DNA of 64,000 bases, from positions 5,146,001 through 5,210,000 of the forward strand of contig NZ_CP033019.1 in the NCBI RefSeq assembly GCF_003667705.1. The letters run 5' to 3'. The notes beneath the pieces are model-generated. The model saw nothing but the letters and a program-made list of their open reading frames with translations, ran no database searches and had not been told where the DNA came from. This document shows positions 34,177 to 43,087 of the stretch, in pieces. This stretch comes from Janthinobacterium agaricidamnosum (lineage in GTDB: Bacteria > Pseudomonadota > Gammaproteobacteria > Burkholderiales > Burkholderiaceae_D). Position 1 is the stretch's first letter, and each line of letters starts with the position of its first letter. The translations under genes and the position numbers were made by a program.

Positions 34177-35256
34177 TTATTCTGCCTGATCGAAGTCGAC
34201 GACGACCTTGTCGGTCAGCGGGAAACTCTGGCAGCTGAGGACGAAGCCGCGCGCCACTTCATAGTCTTCCAGCGCGTAGTTGACGTCCATCTCGACTTTG
34301 CCGTCGAGTATCTTGCAGCGGCAGGTCGAGCATACGCCGCCCTTGCACGAGTAGCGCATGTCGATGCCCTGACGCAGTCCCGCGTCGAGGATGGACTCCT
34401 TGTCCTTGTCCATCATGAAGGTGGTATGGTTGCCGTCCATGATGACGGTCACTTCCGTTTCCTGCACGGCATCCGCAGCCAGCTGGGCGCGCGGCTTGTG
34501 GGCGTTTTTCGGGATGCTGGCGGCGAACAGTTCGATCTTGATATTCTGCTTGGGCATGCCGGCCGCCTGCAGGGCAGCGGACACGCCGAGCATCATGTCT
34601 TCCGGGCCGCAGATGAAGGCGTTGTCGTAGTCTTCGACTTTGATCCAGTGCTGCAGGAACTGTTCGCATTTTTCCTGCGTGATACGGCCGTTGAACAATT
34701 CGATGTCCTGCTGCTCGCGGCTCATCACGTAGACGAGATTCAGGCGCTCCAGGTACACATCCTTCAAATCCGTCAATTCTTCCTTGAAGATGACGGAGGA
34801 CGAGGCGCGATTGCCGTAGAACAGGGTAAAACGGCTCAGGGGTTCCGTCAGCAGGGTCGTCTTGATGATGGAGAGGATGGGCGTTATGCCGCTGCCGGCC
34901 GCAAACGCCAGGTAATGCTTGCGGTTGACGCAATCGAGCGGCACGTTGAAGTGGCCCATGGGCGGCATCACCTCGATGGTGGCGCCGGCTTTCAATGTGT
35001 CGTTGGCCCAGGTGGAAAAGGCGCCGCCCGGCGTGCGTTTGATGGCCACGCGCAGGCTGCCGTCCTGCACCGCCGAACAGATCGAGTACGAACGGCGCAC
35101 GTCTTCCGCGTTGATGTTGGCGCGCAGGGTCAGGTGCTGGCCCTGCTGGAAGCGGAACTGCTGCTGCAGTTCAGACGGCACGTCGAACGTGACGGCGATG
35201 GTGTCGCGTGTTTCGTTGCGCACGTTCGCTACGCGCAGCGGATAAAATTTACTCAT
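34177..35256 (-). CDS. paaE: phenylacetyl-CoA epoxidase reductase subunit
   Basis: The 359-residue reductase feeds electrons from NADPH to the PaaABC oxygenase. It has an FAD-binding region ('RRSYSICSAVQDGSLRVAIK'), an NAD(P)-binding region ('LAFAAGSGITPILSIIKTTL') and a C-terminal plant-type [2Fe-2S] ferredoxin domain. The cluster Cys are in 'YSCKGGVCSTCRCK' and 'FVLSCQSFP'. GGAG precedes the start. It closes the paaABCDE block. Confidence 0.96.
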   Translation of the reverse strand: MSKFYPLRVANVRNETRDTIAVTFDVPSELQQQFRFQQGQHLTLRANINAEDVRRSYSICSAVQDGSLRVAIKRTPGGAFSTWANDTLKAGATIEVMPPMGHFNVPLDCVNRKHYLAFAAGSGITPILSIIKTTLLTEPLSRFTLFYGNRASSSVIFKEELTDLKDVYLERLNLVYVMSREQQDIELFNGRITQEKCEQFLQHWIKVEDYDNAFICGPEDMMLGVSAALQAAGMPKQNIKIELFAASIPKNAHKPRAQLAADAVQETEVTVIMDGNHTTFMMDKDKESILDAGLRQGIDMRYSCKGGVCSTCRCKILDGKVEMDVNYALEDYEVARGFVLSCQSFPLTDKVVVDFDQAE

Positions 35257-35296
35257 GCTTCATCTCCAGTTTCTTCGGAACGTGTGCCTGATTTTT

Positions 35297-35824
35297 TTAG
35301 TGGCACTTGAAGTAGTCAAACGGTTCGCGGCAAGCCAGGCATTTGTACAGGGCCTTGCACGGCGTGGAGCCGAACTGGCTGGTCAGCTGCGTATGCGTGG
35401 AACCGCAGTTCGGGCAAATGACGTCCAGCTTGGGCATCGGTTGCCGTTTCACGCCACCACGCAAGCCGCTGATATCGATCACCTGCTGCTGCGGCGGCGC
35501 GATGCCATAGCCTTTCAGCTTGGCCTTGCCCGCCTCGCTCATCCAGTCCGTGGTCCAGGCGGGTGCCAGCTGGTTCACCAGGGTCACCTTGGCGACGCCA
35601 TGGCTGCGCAAGGCATCCGTGACAGCGTCGGCGATCACCTGCATGGCCGGACATCCCGAATACGTGGGCGTGATCGTCACGATGCAGGCATCGCCATCCG
35701 TCACTTCGACGGCGCGCACGATGCCCAGGTCCACCACCGAAATGACGGGGATTTCCGGGTCGGGCACATCGCCGAGCCAGGCCCAGACCTGGGCCGCGTC
35801 CAGCGCTGCCATGGGCGTGTTCAT
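35297..35824 (-). CDS. paaD: phenylacetyl-CoA epoxidase maturation protein PaaD
   Basis: The 175-residue protein belongs to the MIP18/DUF59 group implicated in Fe-S or di-iron centre assembly ('VPDPEIPVISVVDLGIVRAV', 'TPTYSGCPAMQVIADAVTDA'). The C-terminal zinc-ribbon-like segment has CPNCGS and KCLACREPF, typical of PaaD. An ATG at 35824, with GGAG 7 nt upstream, shares one base with the paaC stop (TAATG). A GTG two codons further upstream is less likely. Confidence 0.94.
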   Translation of the reverse strand: MNTPMAALDAAQVWAWLGDVPDPEIPVISVVDLGIVRAVEVTDGDACIVTITPTYSGCPAMQVIADAVTDALRSHGVAKVTLVNQLAPAWTTDWMSEAGKAKLKGYGIAPPQQQVIDISGLRGGVKRQPMPKLDVICPNCGSTHTQLTSQFGSTPCKALYKCLACREPFDYFKCH

Positions 35825-36576
35825 TACCACTCCGCCCCGGGATAGGCGCGCTGCAGGAACTGCATCTCGGCCAGAATAAAACCCAGGTGCTCCGTGTGCG
35901 TGCCCTGCTTGCCGCCCTTTTGCATCCAGGCGTCAGGCGCCGGCATGGTCAATGTCGCTTCGGCGAAGATCTCGGCCACGTGCTCGAGGAAGGCCTGGCG
36001 CAGGATGTCCGATGGCGGCGCGATGCCGGCCGCGACCATGGCCTGGTCGACGGCGTCGTACGTGAACATCTCGCCCGTGTACATCCACAGCTTGTCGGCC
36101 GCGGCCTGCGTTTTCGCATGGCTGTCCGCCGTGCCGTCGCCGAGGCGCACGATCAGGTCGCCGCTGCGGCGCAAGTGATACGTCACTTCCTTGATCGACT
36201 TTTGCGCCACTTCGACGATGCGACCATCCGACGATTTCGTCAGTTCCAGCAGCTGGAAGTAGTGCCAGCTGTCGAAGAAGAACTGGCGCATCATGGTGTC
36301 GGCGTAATTGCCGTTCGGCTGTTCGACCAGCAGGCAGTTCTTGAAATCGTGGGCGTCGCGCAAGAAGGCGATGTCGTCCTCGTCGCGGCCCGCGTTTTCC
36401 AGTTCCGCCGCATAGCTGAACCACAAGCGCGTCTGGCCCAACAGATCGAGCGCCACGTTGGTCAGCGCCATGTCTTCTTCCAGCGCCGGTCCCTTGCCGC
36501 ACAGCTGCGACAGCTGCTGGCTGAGGATCAGGGCGTTGTCGCCCAGGCGCAAAAGGTAGTTGACCTTGTCATCCAT
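35824..36576 (-). CDS. paaC: phenylacetyl-CoA epoxidase structural subunit
   Basis: The 250-residue protein is the non-catalytic ferritin-like partner of PaaA. 'YLLRLGDNALILSQQLSQLC' and 'QFFFDSWHYFQLLELTKSSD' are family segments. I choose the ATG at 36576 (MDDKVNYLL) because GGGAG lies 8 nt upstream. ATGs at 36591 and 36594 are alternatives that overlap the paaB stop. It is part of the four-subunit oxygenase. Confidence 0.94.
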   Translation of the reverse strand: MDDKVNYLLRLGDNALILSQQLSQLCGKGPALEEDMALTNVALDLLGQTRLWFSYAAELENAGRDEDDIAFLRDAHDFKNCLLVEQPNGNYADTMMRQFFFDSWHYFQLLELTKSSDGRIVEVAQKSIKEVTYHLRRSGDLIVRLGDGTADSHAKTQAAADKLWMYTGEMFTYDAVDQAMVAAGIAPPSDILRQAFLEHVAEIFAEATLTMPAPDAWMQKGGKQGTHTEHLGFILAEMQFLQRAYPGAEW

Positions 36577-36590
36577 TGCAGGCGCTCCCA

Positions 36591-36875
36591 TCACAGGTTC
36601 TTGACTTCTTCCGGCATCGGGAAGAAAGTGGGATGGCGGTACACCTTGCTGTTCGACGGTTCGAACAGGGCGCCCTTGTCGCCGGGGCTGCTGGCGACGA
36701 TATCGGCCGCGCGCACCACCCAGATGCTCACGCCTTCATTGCGGCGCGTGTAGACGTCGCGCGCATGGTTGACCGCCATCGCGGCGTCGGAGGCGTGCAG
36801 GCTGCCCACATGCTTGTGCGCCAGGCCGTGCTGGCTGCGGATGAAAACTTCCCACAAAGGCCATTCTTTGCTCAT
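36591..36875 (-). CDS. paaB: phenylacetyl-CoA epoxidase subunit PaaB
   Basis: The 94-residue protein starts MSKEWPLWEVFIRSQHGLAH and ends FFPMPEEVKNL. The N-terminal 'WEVFIRSQHGLAHKHVGSLH' is diagnostic for PaaB, a small subunit that bridges PaaAC heterodimers. The frame extends upstream into the paaA-paaB spacer, without an RBS. It is 28 nt after paaA. Confidence 0.95.
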   Translation of the reverse strand: MSKEWPLWEVFIRSQHGLAHKHVGSLHASDAAMAVNHARDVYTRRNEGVSIWVVRAADIVASSPGDKGALFEPSNSKVYRHPTFFPMPEEVKNL

Positions 36876-36903
36876 GTTGCTATCCCCTATCTGTCTTATG
36901 TAA

Positions 36904-37893
36904 TTACGCTGCTGCTTTGTTAGCGGCTTGCTTTTCGGCATACGCGACCAAGGCATCGCGGAACCATGCACCGTCTTCATACGCTTTCACGCGCGTTTGC
37001 AAACGTTCGCGATTGCACGGGCCATTGCCCTTCAGGACATTGTTGAACTCGGCCCAGTCGATCTCGCCGAATTCATAGTGGCCCGTCTCCGCATTGAACT
37101 TCAGGTCGGGATCGGGCACGGTCAAGCCCAGGTATTCGATTTGCGGCACGGTCTGGTCGACCATGCGCTGGCGCAATTCATCGTTCGAGAACAGCTTGAT
37201 GCGCCATTGCGCCGATTGGGCGCTGTTGACGGAGGCGGCGTCGGACGGGCCGAACATCATCAGCGATGGCCACCACCAGCGGTTCAAGGCATCCTGCGCC
37301 ATGGCTTTCTGTTCGGGCGTACCCTTGCACAGCGACATCATGATGTCGTAGCCCTGGCGCGCATGGAACGATTCTTCCTTGCAGACGCGGATCATGGCGC
37401 GCGCATACGGACCGTAGGAACAGCGGCACAGGGGAATCTGGTTGATGATGGCGGAGCCGTCGACCAGCCAGCCGATGGCGCCCATGTCGGCCCACGACAG
37501 GGTGGGATAGTTGAAGATGCTGGAATATTTGGCTTTGCCCGAGTGCAAGGCAGCGAGCAAATCGTCGCGCGACACGCCCAGGGTTTCCGCGGCGCTATAC
37601 AGGTACAGGCCGTGGCCCGCTTCGTCCTGGATCTTCGCCAGCAGGATCGATTTGCGTTTCAGGGTCGGTGCGCGCGTGACCCAGTTACCTTCGGGCAATT
37701 GGCCGACGATTTCCGAGTGGGCGTGCTGCGAAATCTGGCGGATCAGGGTCTTGCGGTAGGCGTCCGGCATCCAGTCCTTGGCCTCGATCTTGATGCCTTC
37801 GTCGATGCGCGCCTGGAAAGCGCGCTCTTCCTGGCCCATGTCGTCGATGGAGCGGACGTTCTTGAGGCCGGTTTCAACCATTTGTGCGTACAT
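36904..37893 (-). CDS. paaA: phenylacetyl-CoA epoxidase catalytic subunit
   Basis: The 329-residue di-iron oxygenase subunit has ferritin-like metal motifs '[18 protein letters not shown]' and '[19 protein letters not shown]'. It inserts one oxygen atom across C1-C2 of phenylacetyl-CoA. The start [20 protein letters not shown] fits homologues. It is the first gene of the catabolic transcript, divergent from paaX, with a shared 267-bp regulatory region. Confidence 0.96.
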   Translation of the reverse strand: MYAQMVETGLKNVRSIDDMGQEERAFQARIDEGIKIEAKDWMPDAYRKTLIRQISQHAHSEIVGQLPEGNWVTRAPTLKRKSILLAKIQDEAGHGLYLYSAAETLGVSRDDLLAALHSGKAKYSSIFNYPTLSWADMGAIGWLVDGSAIINQIPLCRCSYGPYARAMIRVCKEESFHARQGYDIMMSLCKGTPEQKAMAQDALNRWWWPSLMMFGPSDAASVNSAQSAQWRIKLFSNDELRQRMVDQTVPQIEYLGLTVPDPDLKFNAETGHYEFGEIDWAEFNNVLKGNGPCNRERLQTRVKAYEDGAWFRDALVAYAEKQAANKAAA

Positions 37894-37948
37894 GATGTGT
37901 CTCCCATGTCTTTGATTTTGCGCAGCAACGCGGTGCGATAAACAGATA

Positions 37949-38006
37949 ATACGATACAAAAAACGATTTGCATACACTTGATGTGAATCATTTTAAAAAA
38001 TCGTAT
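37949..38006. promoter_or_regulatory. candidate PaaX operator/promoter region between paaA and paaX
   Basis: ATACGAT (37949-37955) and ATCGTAT (38000-38006) form an inverted repeat separated by 44 nt within an AT-rich stretch. A second ACGAT lies at 37963-37967. PaaX, encoded next to it, is a GntR-like repressor released by phenylacetyl-CoA, and its known targets are long imperfect palindromes. The assignment as the PaaX site is inference. Confidence 0.45.
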
Positions 38007-38160
38007 CTTGTGCAGCTTTTTTGTGCGTATGATATTGCTTATGAGAAAACACCATGGGGCGCTACCCGCGCTTCCGGCAAATTATTGCCGCGCTACCCGC
38101 GCAGCCAAGTAAACTGCTGCTTTTATTGAACCGACCGCAACACGGCCAGACCGGAACCAC

Positions 38161-39090
38161 ATGAAGAACACCCGCTGCACGGCATGGATAGCCGATTTCC
38201 TGGAAAGCGACCCACCGCGCTCGAAGTCCCTGGTGATGACCATCTTCGGCGACGCCATCGTGCCGCGCGGCGGCGCCATCTGGCTGGGCAGCCTGATCGA
38301 ACTGCTGGCGCCATTCGGCGTCAATGACCGGCTATTGCGCACCAGCGTGTTCCGCCTGGCGCAGGAAGGCTGGCTCAGCTCGCAGCGCGACGGCCGCCGC
38401 AGCGCCTATGCGATACGCCCGGAGGCGCTGGCCCGCTTCGAACGCGCCTACCGCCGCATCTACGCGCCGCTGGTCGTGCACTGGGATGGCAGCTGGACCC
38501 TGGTGATCGGTCCGGCCGGCAGCATCGGCGCCGCCGAACGGGGCGCGCTGCGCAAGGAATTATTGTGGGCGGGCTACGGCTTGATCTCTCCCGGCATCTT
38601 TGGCCATCCGGCCAGCAATGCGGAGGCGCTGGAAGATATCCTCGTGCGCAACGAGGTGCAGGGCAAGCTGTATGTCTGCCACACAACAGAGTTGCCGGGT
38701 GTCAGCACGCGTCCCCTGCGCGACATGGTGGGCGACTGCTGGGACTTGTCGGAAGTGATGGCCGGCTACGAAAAATTCATCGCCAGCTTCCAGCCGCTGC
38801 TGACCCTGCTGCAGGAAGAACCCGTGTTCGATGCGGAGCAGGCGTTCGTCATCCGCTCGCTGCTGACGCACGCCTACCGCCGCGTGCAGTTGCACGACCC
38901 GCAACTGCCCGTCGAACTGCTGCCCGAACCGTGGCCTGGCACGCAAGCCTATGCGCTGGCGCGCGACCTGTACCGCATCACGTATGCACCTGCTGAGGAA
39001 CACATCCTGGCCACCCTGCGTCGCGAGGATGAGCACGCGCCGGACGTGGAGCCGTGGTTTTACGAACGCTTCGGCGGACTGAACACCTGA
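38161..39090 (+). CDS. paaX: PaaX-family transcriptional repressor of phenylacetate catabolism
   Basis: The 309-residue protein has an N-terminal winged helix (about 20-90: 'SLIELLAPFGVNDRLLRTSV', 'RLAQEGWLSSQRDGRRSAYA') and the PaaX C-terminal effector domain ('WDGSWTLVIGPAGSIGAAER', 'WAGYGLISPGIFGHP'). PaaX normally represses paa genes until phenylacetyl-CoA binds. It is divergent from paaA, the usual arrangement. The ATG has only a weak RBS. Confidence 0.94.
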   Translation: MKNTRCTAWIADFLESDPPRSKSLVMTIFGDAIVPRGGAIWLGSLIELLAPFGVNDRLLRTSVFRLAQEGWLSSQRDGRRSAYAIRPEALARFERAYRRIYAPLVVHWDGSWTLVIGPAGSIGAAERGALRKELLWAGYGLISPGIFGHPASNAEALEDILVRNEVQGKLYVCHTTELPGVSTRPLRDMVGDCWDLSEVMAGYEKFIASFQPLLTLLQEEPVFDAEQAFVIRSLLTHAYRRVQLHDPQLPVELLPEPWPGTQAYALARDLYRITYAPAEEHILATLRREDEHAPDVEPWFYERFGGLNT

Positions 39091-39325
39091 TAAAACGTCC
39101 ATGGCGGCGTTGCAGGGCCTGGGCGTACGTTCGTACTGCCTGCGGCCCTGCGCCTTGCCCTGGCCATTTTTCAGGTGTTCAGGAATAAGAATACCTATCA
39201 AAACCTACTGCGCGTCGGTATTTGCGGCCTGCGATGCTCACTGTACCTTCGTACAGTTGCGCTTCTCAACCACAACTCCCTTCCGCTCGCTACGGTTTTG
39301 TTAGGTGTTGTAAGTCACCGCCTGC
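39091..39325. other. non-coding spacer with repeat-like hairpins
   Basis: This 235-bp spacer contains several nested inverted segments, for example GGGCCTGGGCGTACGTTCGTACTGCC (to about 39147) and TGTACCTTCGTACA (near 39241-39254). No ORF with an RBS is visible. The composition differs from neighbouring genes and looks like a dispersed intergenic repeat or a structured RNA, but only one copy occurs in the window. Confidence 0.35.
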
Positions 39326-39580
39326 TCACTGTTTTGCCACCACCTGCTTGGCCCCCGCCAGCAAATCCTGCCCCAGCTTTTCCAGCGCATTGGCCTGCAC
39401 CAGCATGGTGTCGAGGATGGCGACGTTGAAGCTGAATTCGGCCGGCGTCGTGTAGCCGGGGAAACGTATGATGCGCAGCAATTCCTGCAAGGTCGTGCCC
39501 TTGCCCAGGTGCGCCAGCGCGTCGCTGAGGGCGCTGATTTTCTTTTCCAGTTCGCGTATGTGGTTGCTATGGTCGTCCAT
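39326..39580 (-). CDS. small coiled-coil protein, unknown function
   Basis: The 84-residue protein starts at 39580 after GGGGAGATCATC. An N-terminal coiled coil ('HIRELEKKISALSDALAHL') precedes 'LLRIIRFPGYTTPAEFSFNV' and a helical C-terminus ending GAKQVVAKQ. No membrane segment or catalytic motif is apparent. It is transcribed on the strand opposite to paaX and the M14 gene. I do not recognise a family. Confidence 0.75.
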   Translation of the reverse strand: MDDHSNHIRELEKKISALSDALAHLGKGTTLQELLRIIRFPGYTTPAEFSFNVAILDTMLVQANALEKLGQDLLAGAKQVVAKQ

Positions 39581-39721
39581 GATGATCTCCCCATGTCGGA
39601 GCTTCCACGTTAGCAAAGCATGTCCGTCATCGTTTGCGCCAGCACAAAGGCCACCGCAAAACAGGTATCATCGGGCCATTGCACACGATGCAAAACCCAT
39701 ACGTTTTTATCAGGAACACTC

Positions 39722-40846
39722 ATGACCATTAAAATCAGCCAGCAATTCGACGCCGGCGCGATCGAGGTGCTGCGCGCCGACGATGCCCAGTCCATCGAAC
39801 TGAACATCCGCAAGGATTCCCACGCCGACATCACGCAGTGGTTTTACTTCCGCCTGCAAGGCGCGCAAGGCGAGGCGTGCACGATCCGCTTCATGAATGC
39901 CGGCAAGTCCGCCTACCCGGACGGCTGGAAAGACTACCAGGCCGTGGCCAGCTACGACCGCGAAACCTGGTTCCGCGTGCCGACCAGCTTTGACGGCACG
40001 GTGATGACCATCGAACACACCCCCGAGGAAGAAAGCGTCTACTACGCCTATTTCGAACCGTACCCATGGGACCGCCACCTGGCCCTGATCGACAGCGCGC
40101 AAGCGTCGCCGCTCGTGCGCCTGATCGACCTGGGCAGCACGGTGGAAGGCCGCGACATGAATCTGCTGGTCGTCGGCGACGCCGATGCCGAGAAAAAAGT
40201 CTGGGTCATCGCGCGCCAGCATCCGGGCGAGACGATGGCCGAGTGGTTTGTCGAAGGCATGCTTGAAGCCTTGCTGGACCAGGCCAATCCCTTTGCCCGC
40301 CAGTGCCTGCAGGACGCCGTCTTCTACGTGGTGCCGAACATGAACCCGGACGGTTCCGTGCACGGCAACCTGCGCACCAACGCGGCCGGCGCCAACCTGA
40401 ACCGCGAATGGATGACGCCGACCATGGAGCGCAGCCCGGAAGTATTCCTGGTGAAACAGAAAATGCATGAAATCGGTTGCGACCTGTTCCTCGACGTGCA
40501 TGGCGACGAAGGCTTGCCCTACGTCTTCGTGGCCGGCAGCGATGCGCTGGAAAATTTCACGCCAGCACAAAAGGCCGAGCAAGACCGCTTCATCGCCGAC
40601 TTCAAGGTGGCCAGCCCCGACTTCCAGGATGAGCATGGCTATGAAGACGGCCCGTTCACGCCGGAAGTGCTGACCATGGGCTCGCCCCACATCACGCACG
40701 CCTTCGGCTGCCTGTCGCTGACCCTGGAATTACCGTTCAAGGACAACGCCAACGATCCCGACCCGCAAACGGGCTGGAGCGGCGCCCGCAGCGCCGCACT
40801 GGGCGCGGCCGTGCTGCAACCTATCCTGTCCACCTTGCGCGCCTGA
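39722..40846 (+). CDS. M14-family zinc carboxypeptidase (cytosolic carboxypeptidase-like)
   Basis: The 374-residue protein has the N-terminal beta domain characteristic of cytosolic M14 peptidases (about 1-115, with 'YYAYFEPYPWDRHLALI') and then the peptidase domain. Zinc ligands are His and Glu in 'ARQHPGETMAEWF' and His in 'LDVHGDEGLPY'. 'NLNREW' is a substrate-carboxylate-binding region, and 'LSLTLELPFKD' carries the catalytic Glu. There is no signal peptide, so it should act in the cytoplasm on peptides of unknown identity. An intrinsic terminator follows. Confidence 0.9.
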   Translation: MTIKISQQFDAGAIEVLRADDAQSIELNIRKDSHADITQWFYFRLQGAQGEACTIRFMNAGKSAYPDGWKDYQAVASYDRETWFRVPTSFDGTVMTIEHTPEEESVYYAYFEPYPWDRHLALIDSAQASPLVRLIDLGSTVEGRDMNLLVVGDADAEKKVWVIARQHPGETMAEWFVEGMLEALLDQANPFARQCLQDAVFYVVPNMNPDGSVHGNLRTNAAGANLNREWMTPTMERSPEVFLVKQKMHEIGCDLFLDVHGDEGLPYVFVAGSDALENFTPAQKAEQDRFIADFKVASPDFQDEHGYEDGPFTPEVLTMGSPHITHAFGCLSLTLELPFKDNANDPDPQTGWSGARSAALGAAVLQPILSTLRA

Positions 40847-40879
40847 GCGCCTGGGCCGACACGGCCTGCCTGATCCCTT

Positions 40880-40905
40880 GCCCCGCTCGCCGGGGCATTT
40901 TTTTT
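40880..40905 (+). terminator. intrinsic terminator after the M14 peptidase gene
   Basis: GCCCCG...CGGGGC-type stem (40880-40896) followed by eight T residues, 30 nt after the stop codon. Confidence 0.88.
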
Positions 40906-41214
40906 GACCGCACGACAAGCGTTGCTGGCCGAGCGGATTTTTTTCCTAACATCTTGCCTGTCAGAAATTATCGTCCTACACTAAGCAACAGAATCGGGCC
41001 GCGCCACGCTGCGCTGCCCCGCAAGAATATCCCGCCGGGCGGGTCGCCAATGACTTCCCGGCCACCGGCAATACGCATCCACGGCCCTGTCCCTGCCGAA
41101 TTAGCTTTCTGTAACGCAAACTGACCGCATCAGCATCGTCTTGAATGGACACAGCCTGTCCGCGGGACGATTCCCTGCGCACGCTTTCCGCTTTTCGCCG
41201 AGGATGAATGACCT
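40906..41214. other. intergenic region upstream of the chemoreceptor gene
   Basis: About 310 bases contain the promoter for the MCP at 41215. I see no ORF with an RBS, no clear sigma-28 promoter and no stable RNA structure. A rolling GC-rich segment at 40990-41060 is unremarkable. Confidence 0.4.
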
Positions 41215-42924
41215 ATGTATAAGCTTAAAATCAGTACCCGCCTGGCCGTCAGTTTCGGCTTGATCATTGTCCTGCTTGCCATGGTGGCATTTGTTTCCAT
41301 CAGCCGCATTCGCAACATCAACACCTCGACGGAAAAAATTCTCAACGACCGCTATGTCAAGGTCATGTTGTCGAATACGATACAGTCCGAGGTCAATATC
41401 CAGGCCCGCCTGCTGAGCATCGCCATCATCGGCGCCAACGATGCCGACGAAGTCAGCAGTTCCGTGACCAAGATTCAGGCCTCGATCAAAAAGAATACGG
41501 AGCTGCTGGCGCGCCTGAAAACCATGATCAACACGCCCAAGGGCCAGGAACTGCTCCAGGCCGTGATGAGCAGCCGCGAAAGCTATGCCAGGACGCGCGA
41601 TGCGAACATCAAGCTATTACAAGAAGGCAAATCAGAAACGGCGGGCATCTTCCTGTTGACGCAGTTGCGCTATCCGCAAGAAAAATTCTTGACGGCCCTG
41701 GCGGCCATGACCAGCTTCCAGGAATCGCTGATGGAAAGCGAAGGCAAGCAAGCCGCCGCCGATGGGCGCATGGCCATCATCCTGACCTTGTCCCTGTCCA
41801 TCGCGGCGACGGCCATTGCCATCGCGCTGGCCATCCTGATCAGCCGTTCCATCAGCCGGCCCATCGCCGAAGCCGTCCAGGTGGCGCAACGGGTGGCGGC
41901 CGGCGACTTGTCGGTCAGCATCGACGCGCGCGGCAACGATGAAACGGGCCAGCTGCTGCGCGCCTTGAAAGAGATGAATGACAATCTGCAAGGCATCGTG
42001 GCCCGCGTGCGCCATGGCACGGACGCCATCGCCCACGGCTCGCGTGAAATCGCCTCCGGCAATATGGACCTGTCTTCGCGCACGGAACAGCAAGCCAGCT
42101 CGCTGGAAGAAACGGCCTCGTCGATGGAAGAACTGACGTCGACCGTCAAGCAGAATGGCGAAAACGCGCGCCAGGCCAACCAGATGGCGCAATCGGCCTC
42201 CAGCGTGGCCAGCAAGGGCGGCCAGGTGGTGGCGGAAGTAATCACCACCATGGATTCCATCAATGCCTCGTCGAAGAAAATCGTCGACATCATCAGCGTT
42301 ATCGACGGCATTGCCTTCCAGACCAATATCCTGGCGCTGAATGCGGCCGTGGAAGCAGCCAGGGCAGGCGAACAGGGACGGGGCTTTGCCGTGGTCGCCA
42401 CGGAAGTGCGCAACCTGGCCCACCGCTCCGCCTCCGCCGCCAAGGAAATCAAGATCCTCATCGACGATTCCGTGCACCAGGTCAGTCTTGGCAGCACCCT
42501 CGTGAACCAGGCGGGCAGCACCATGGAGGAAATCGTCAATAGCGTGCGGCGCGTCACGGATATCATGGCCGAGATCACGTCCGCCAGCAACGAGCAGGAA
42601 GCGGGCATTGAACAGATCAACCAGGCCATCACGGAAATGGACGCCGTGACCCAGCAAAATGCAGCCCTCGTGGAAGAGGCGGCCGCCGCGTCCGAAGCGC
42701 TGCAGGATCAAGCGGGCATCCTGGCCGAAGCCGTCAGCGTGTTCAAACTCGACGGCACACAGGCGCTGGCGCCAGCCGCGCCAGCATCGCGGCCGGAGCC
42801 AAAGCCGGCGCCACGGCCCGCAGCCGCCACGGCGGCCCAGCCCCGGCTCGTCGCCAACGCCCCCGCCAGCCGCAAGAGTACCGCGCCGGCCATGGTGGCG
42901 GAAGGCGAGTGGGAACAATACTGA
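41215..42924 (+). CDS. methyl-accepting chemotaxis protein
   Basis: The 569-residue receptor begins [20 protein letters not shown] with TM1 (about 10-33), a periplasmic four-helix-bundle domain (34-185), TM2 (about 185-208), HAMP, and the signalling domain with tip '[20 protein letters not shown]' and methylation helices ('[20 protein letters not shown]'). A Pro/Ala-rich linker ends in GEWEQY, resembling the CheR-binding type C-terminal pentapeptide (xWxxF/Y). Ligand unknown. It is a single gene, followed by a cytochrome c peroxidase gene with separate features. Confidence 0.95.
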   Translation: MYKLKISTRLAVSFGLIIVLLAMVAFVSISRIRNINTSTEKILNDRYVKVMLSNTIQSEVNIQARLLSIAIIGANDADEVSSSVTKIQASIKKNTELLARLKTMINTPKGQELLQAVMSSRESYARTRDANIKLLQEGKSETAGIFLLTQLRYPQEKFLTALAAMTSFQESLMESEGKQAAADGRMAIILTLSLSIAATAIAIALAILISRSISRPIAEAVQVAQRVAAGDLSVSIDARGNDETGQLLRALKEMNDNLQGIVARVRHGTDAIAHGSREIASGNMDLSSRTEQQASSLEETASSMEELTSTVKQNGENARQANQMAQSASSVASKGGQVVAEVITTMDSINASSKKIVDIISVIDGIAFQTNILALNAAVEAARAGEQGRGFAVVATEVRNLAHRSASAAKEIKILIDDSVHQVSLGSTLVNQAGSTMEEIVNSVRRVTDIMAEITSASNEQEAGIEQINQAITEMDAVTQQNAALVEEAAAASEALQDQAGILAEAVSVFKLDGTQALAPAAPASRPEPKPAPRPAAATAAQPRLVANAPASRKSTAPAMVAEGEWEQY

Positions 42925-43087
42925 CCAGACCGGGCAGCAGCCAGCCGCCGCTGCCGCCGTCTGGCGCGACGGCAGCGGCACTGTGCATGGCGCAGCGCAG
43001 CATCGCTAATCGTTGCCACGCCGGCCATTGCTGCCTATACTGGGCGCAGCATTGTTCGTCCCTCCCCTTGCCGATAAGCACCCACCT

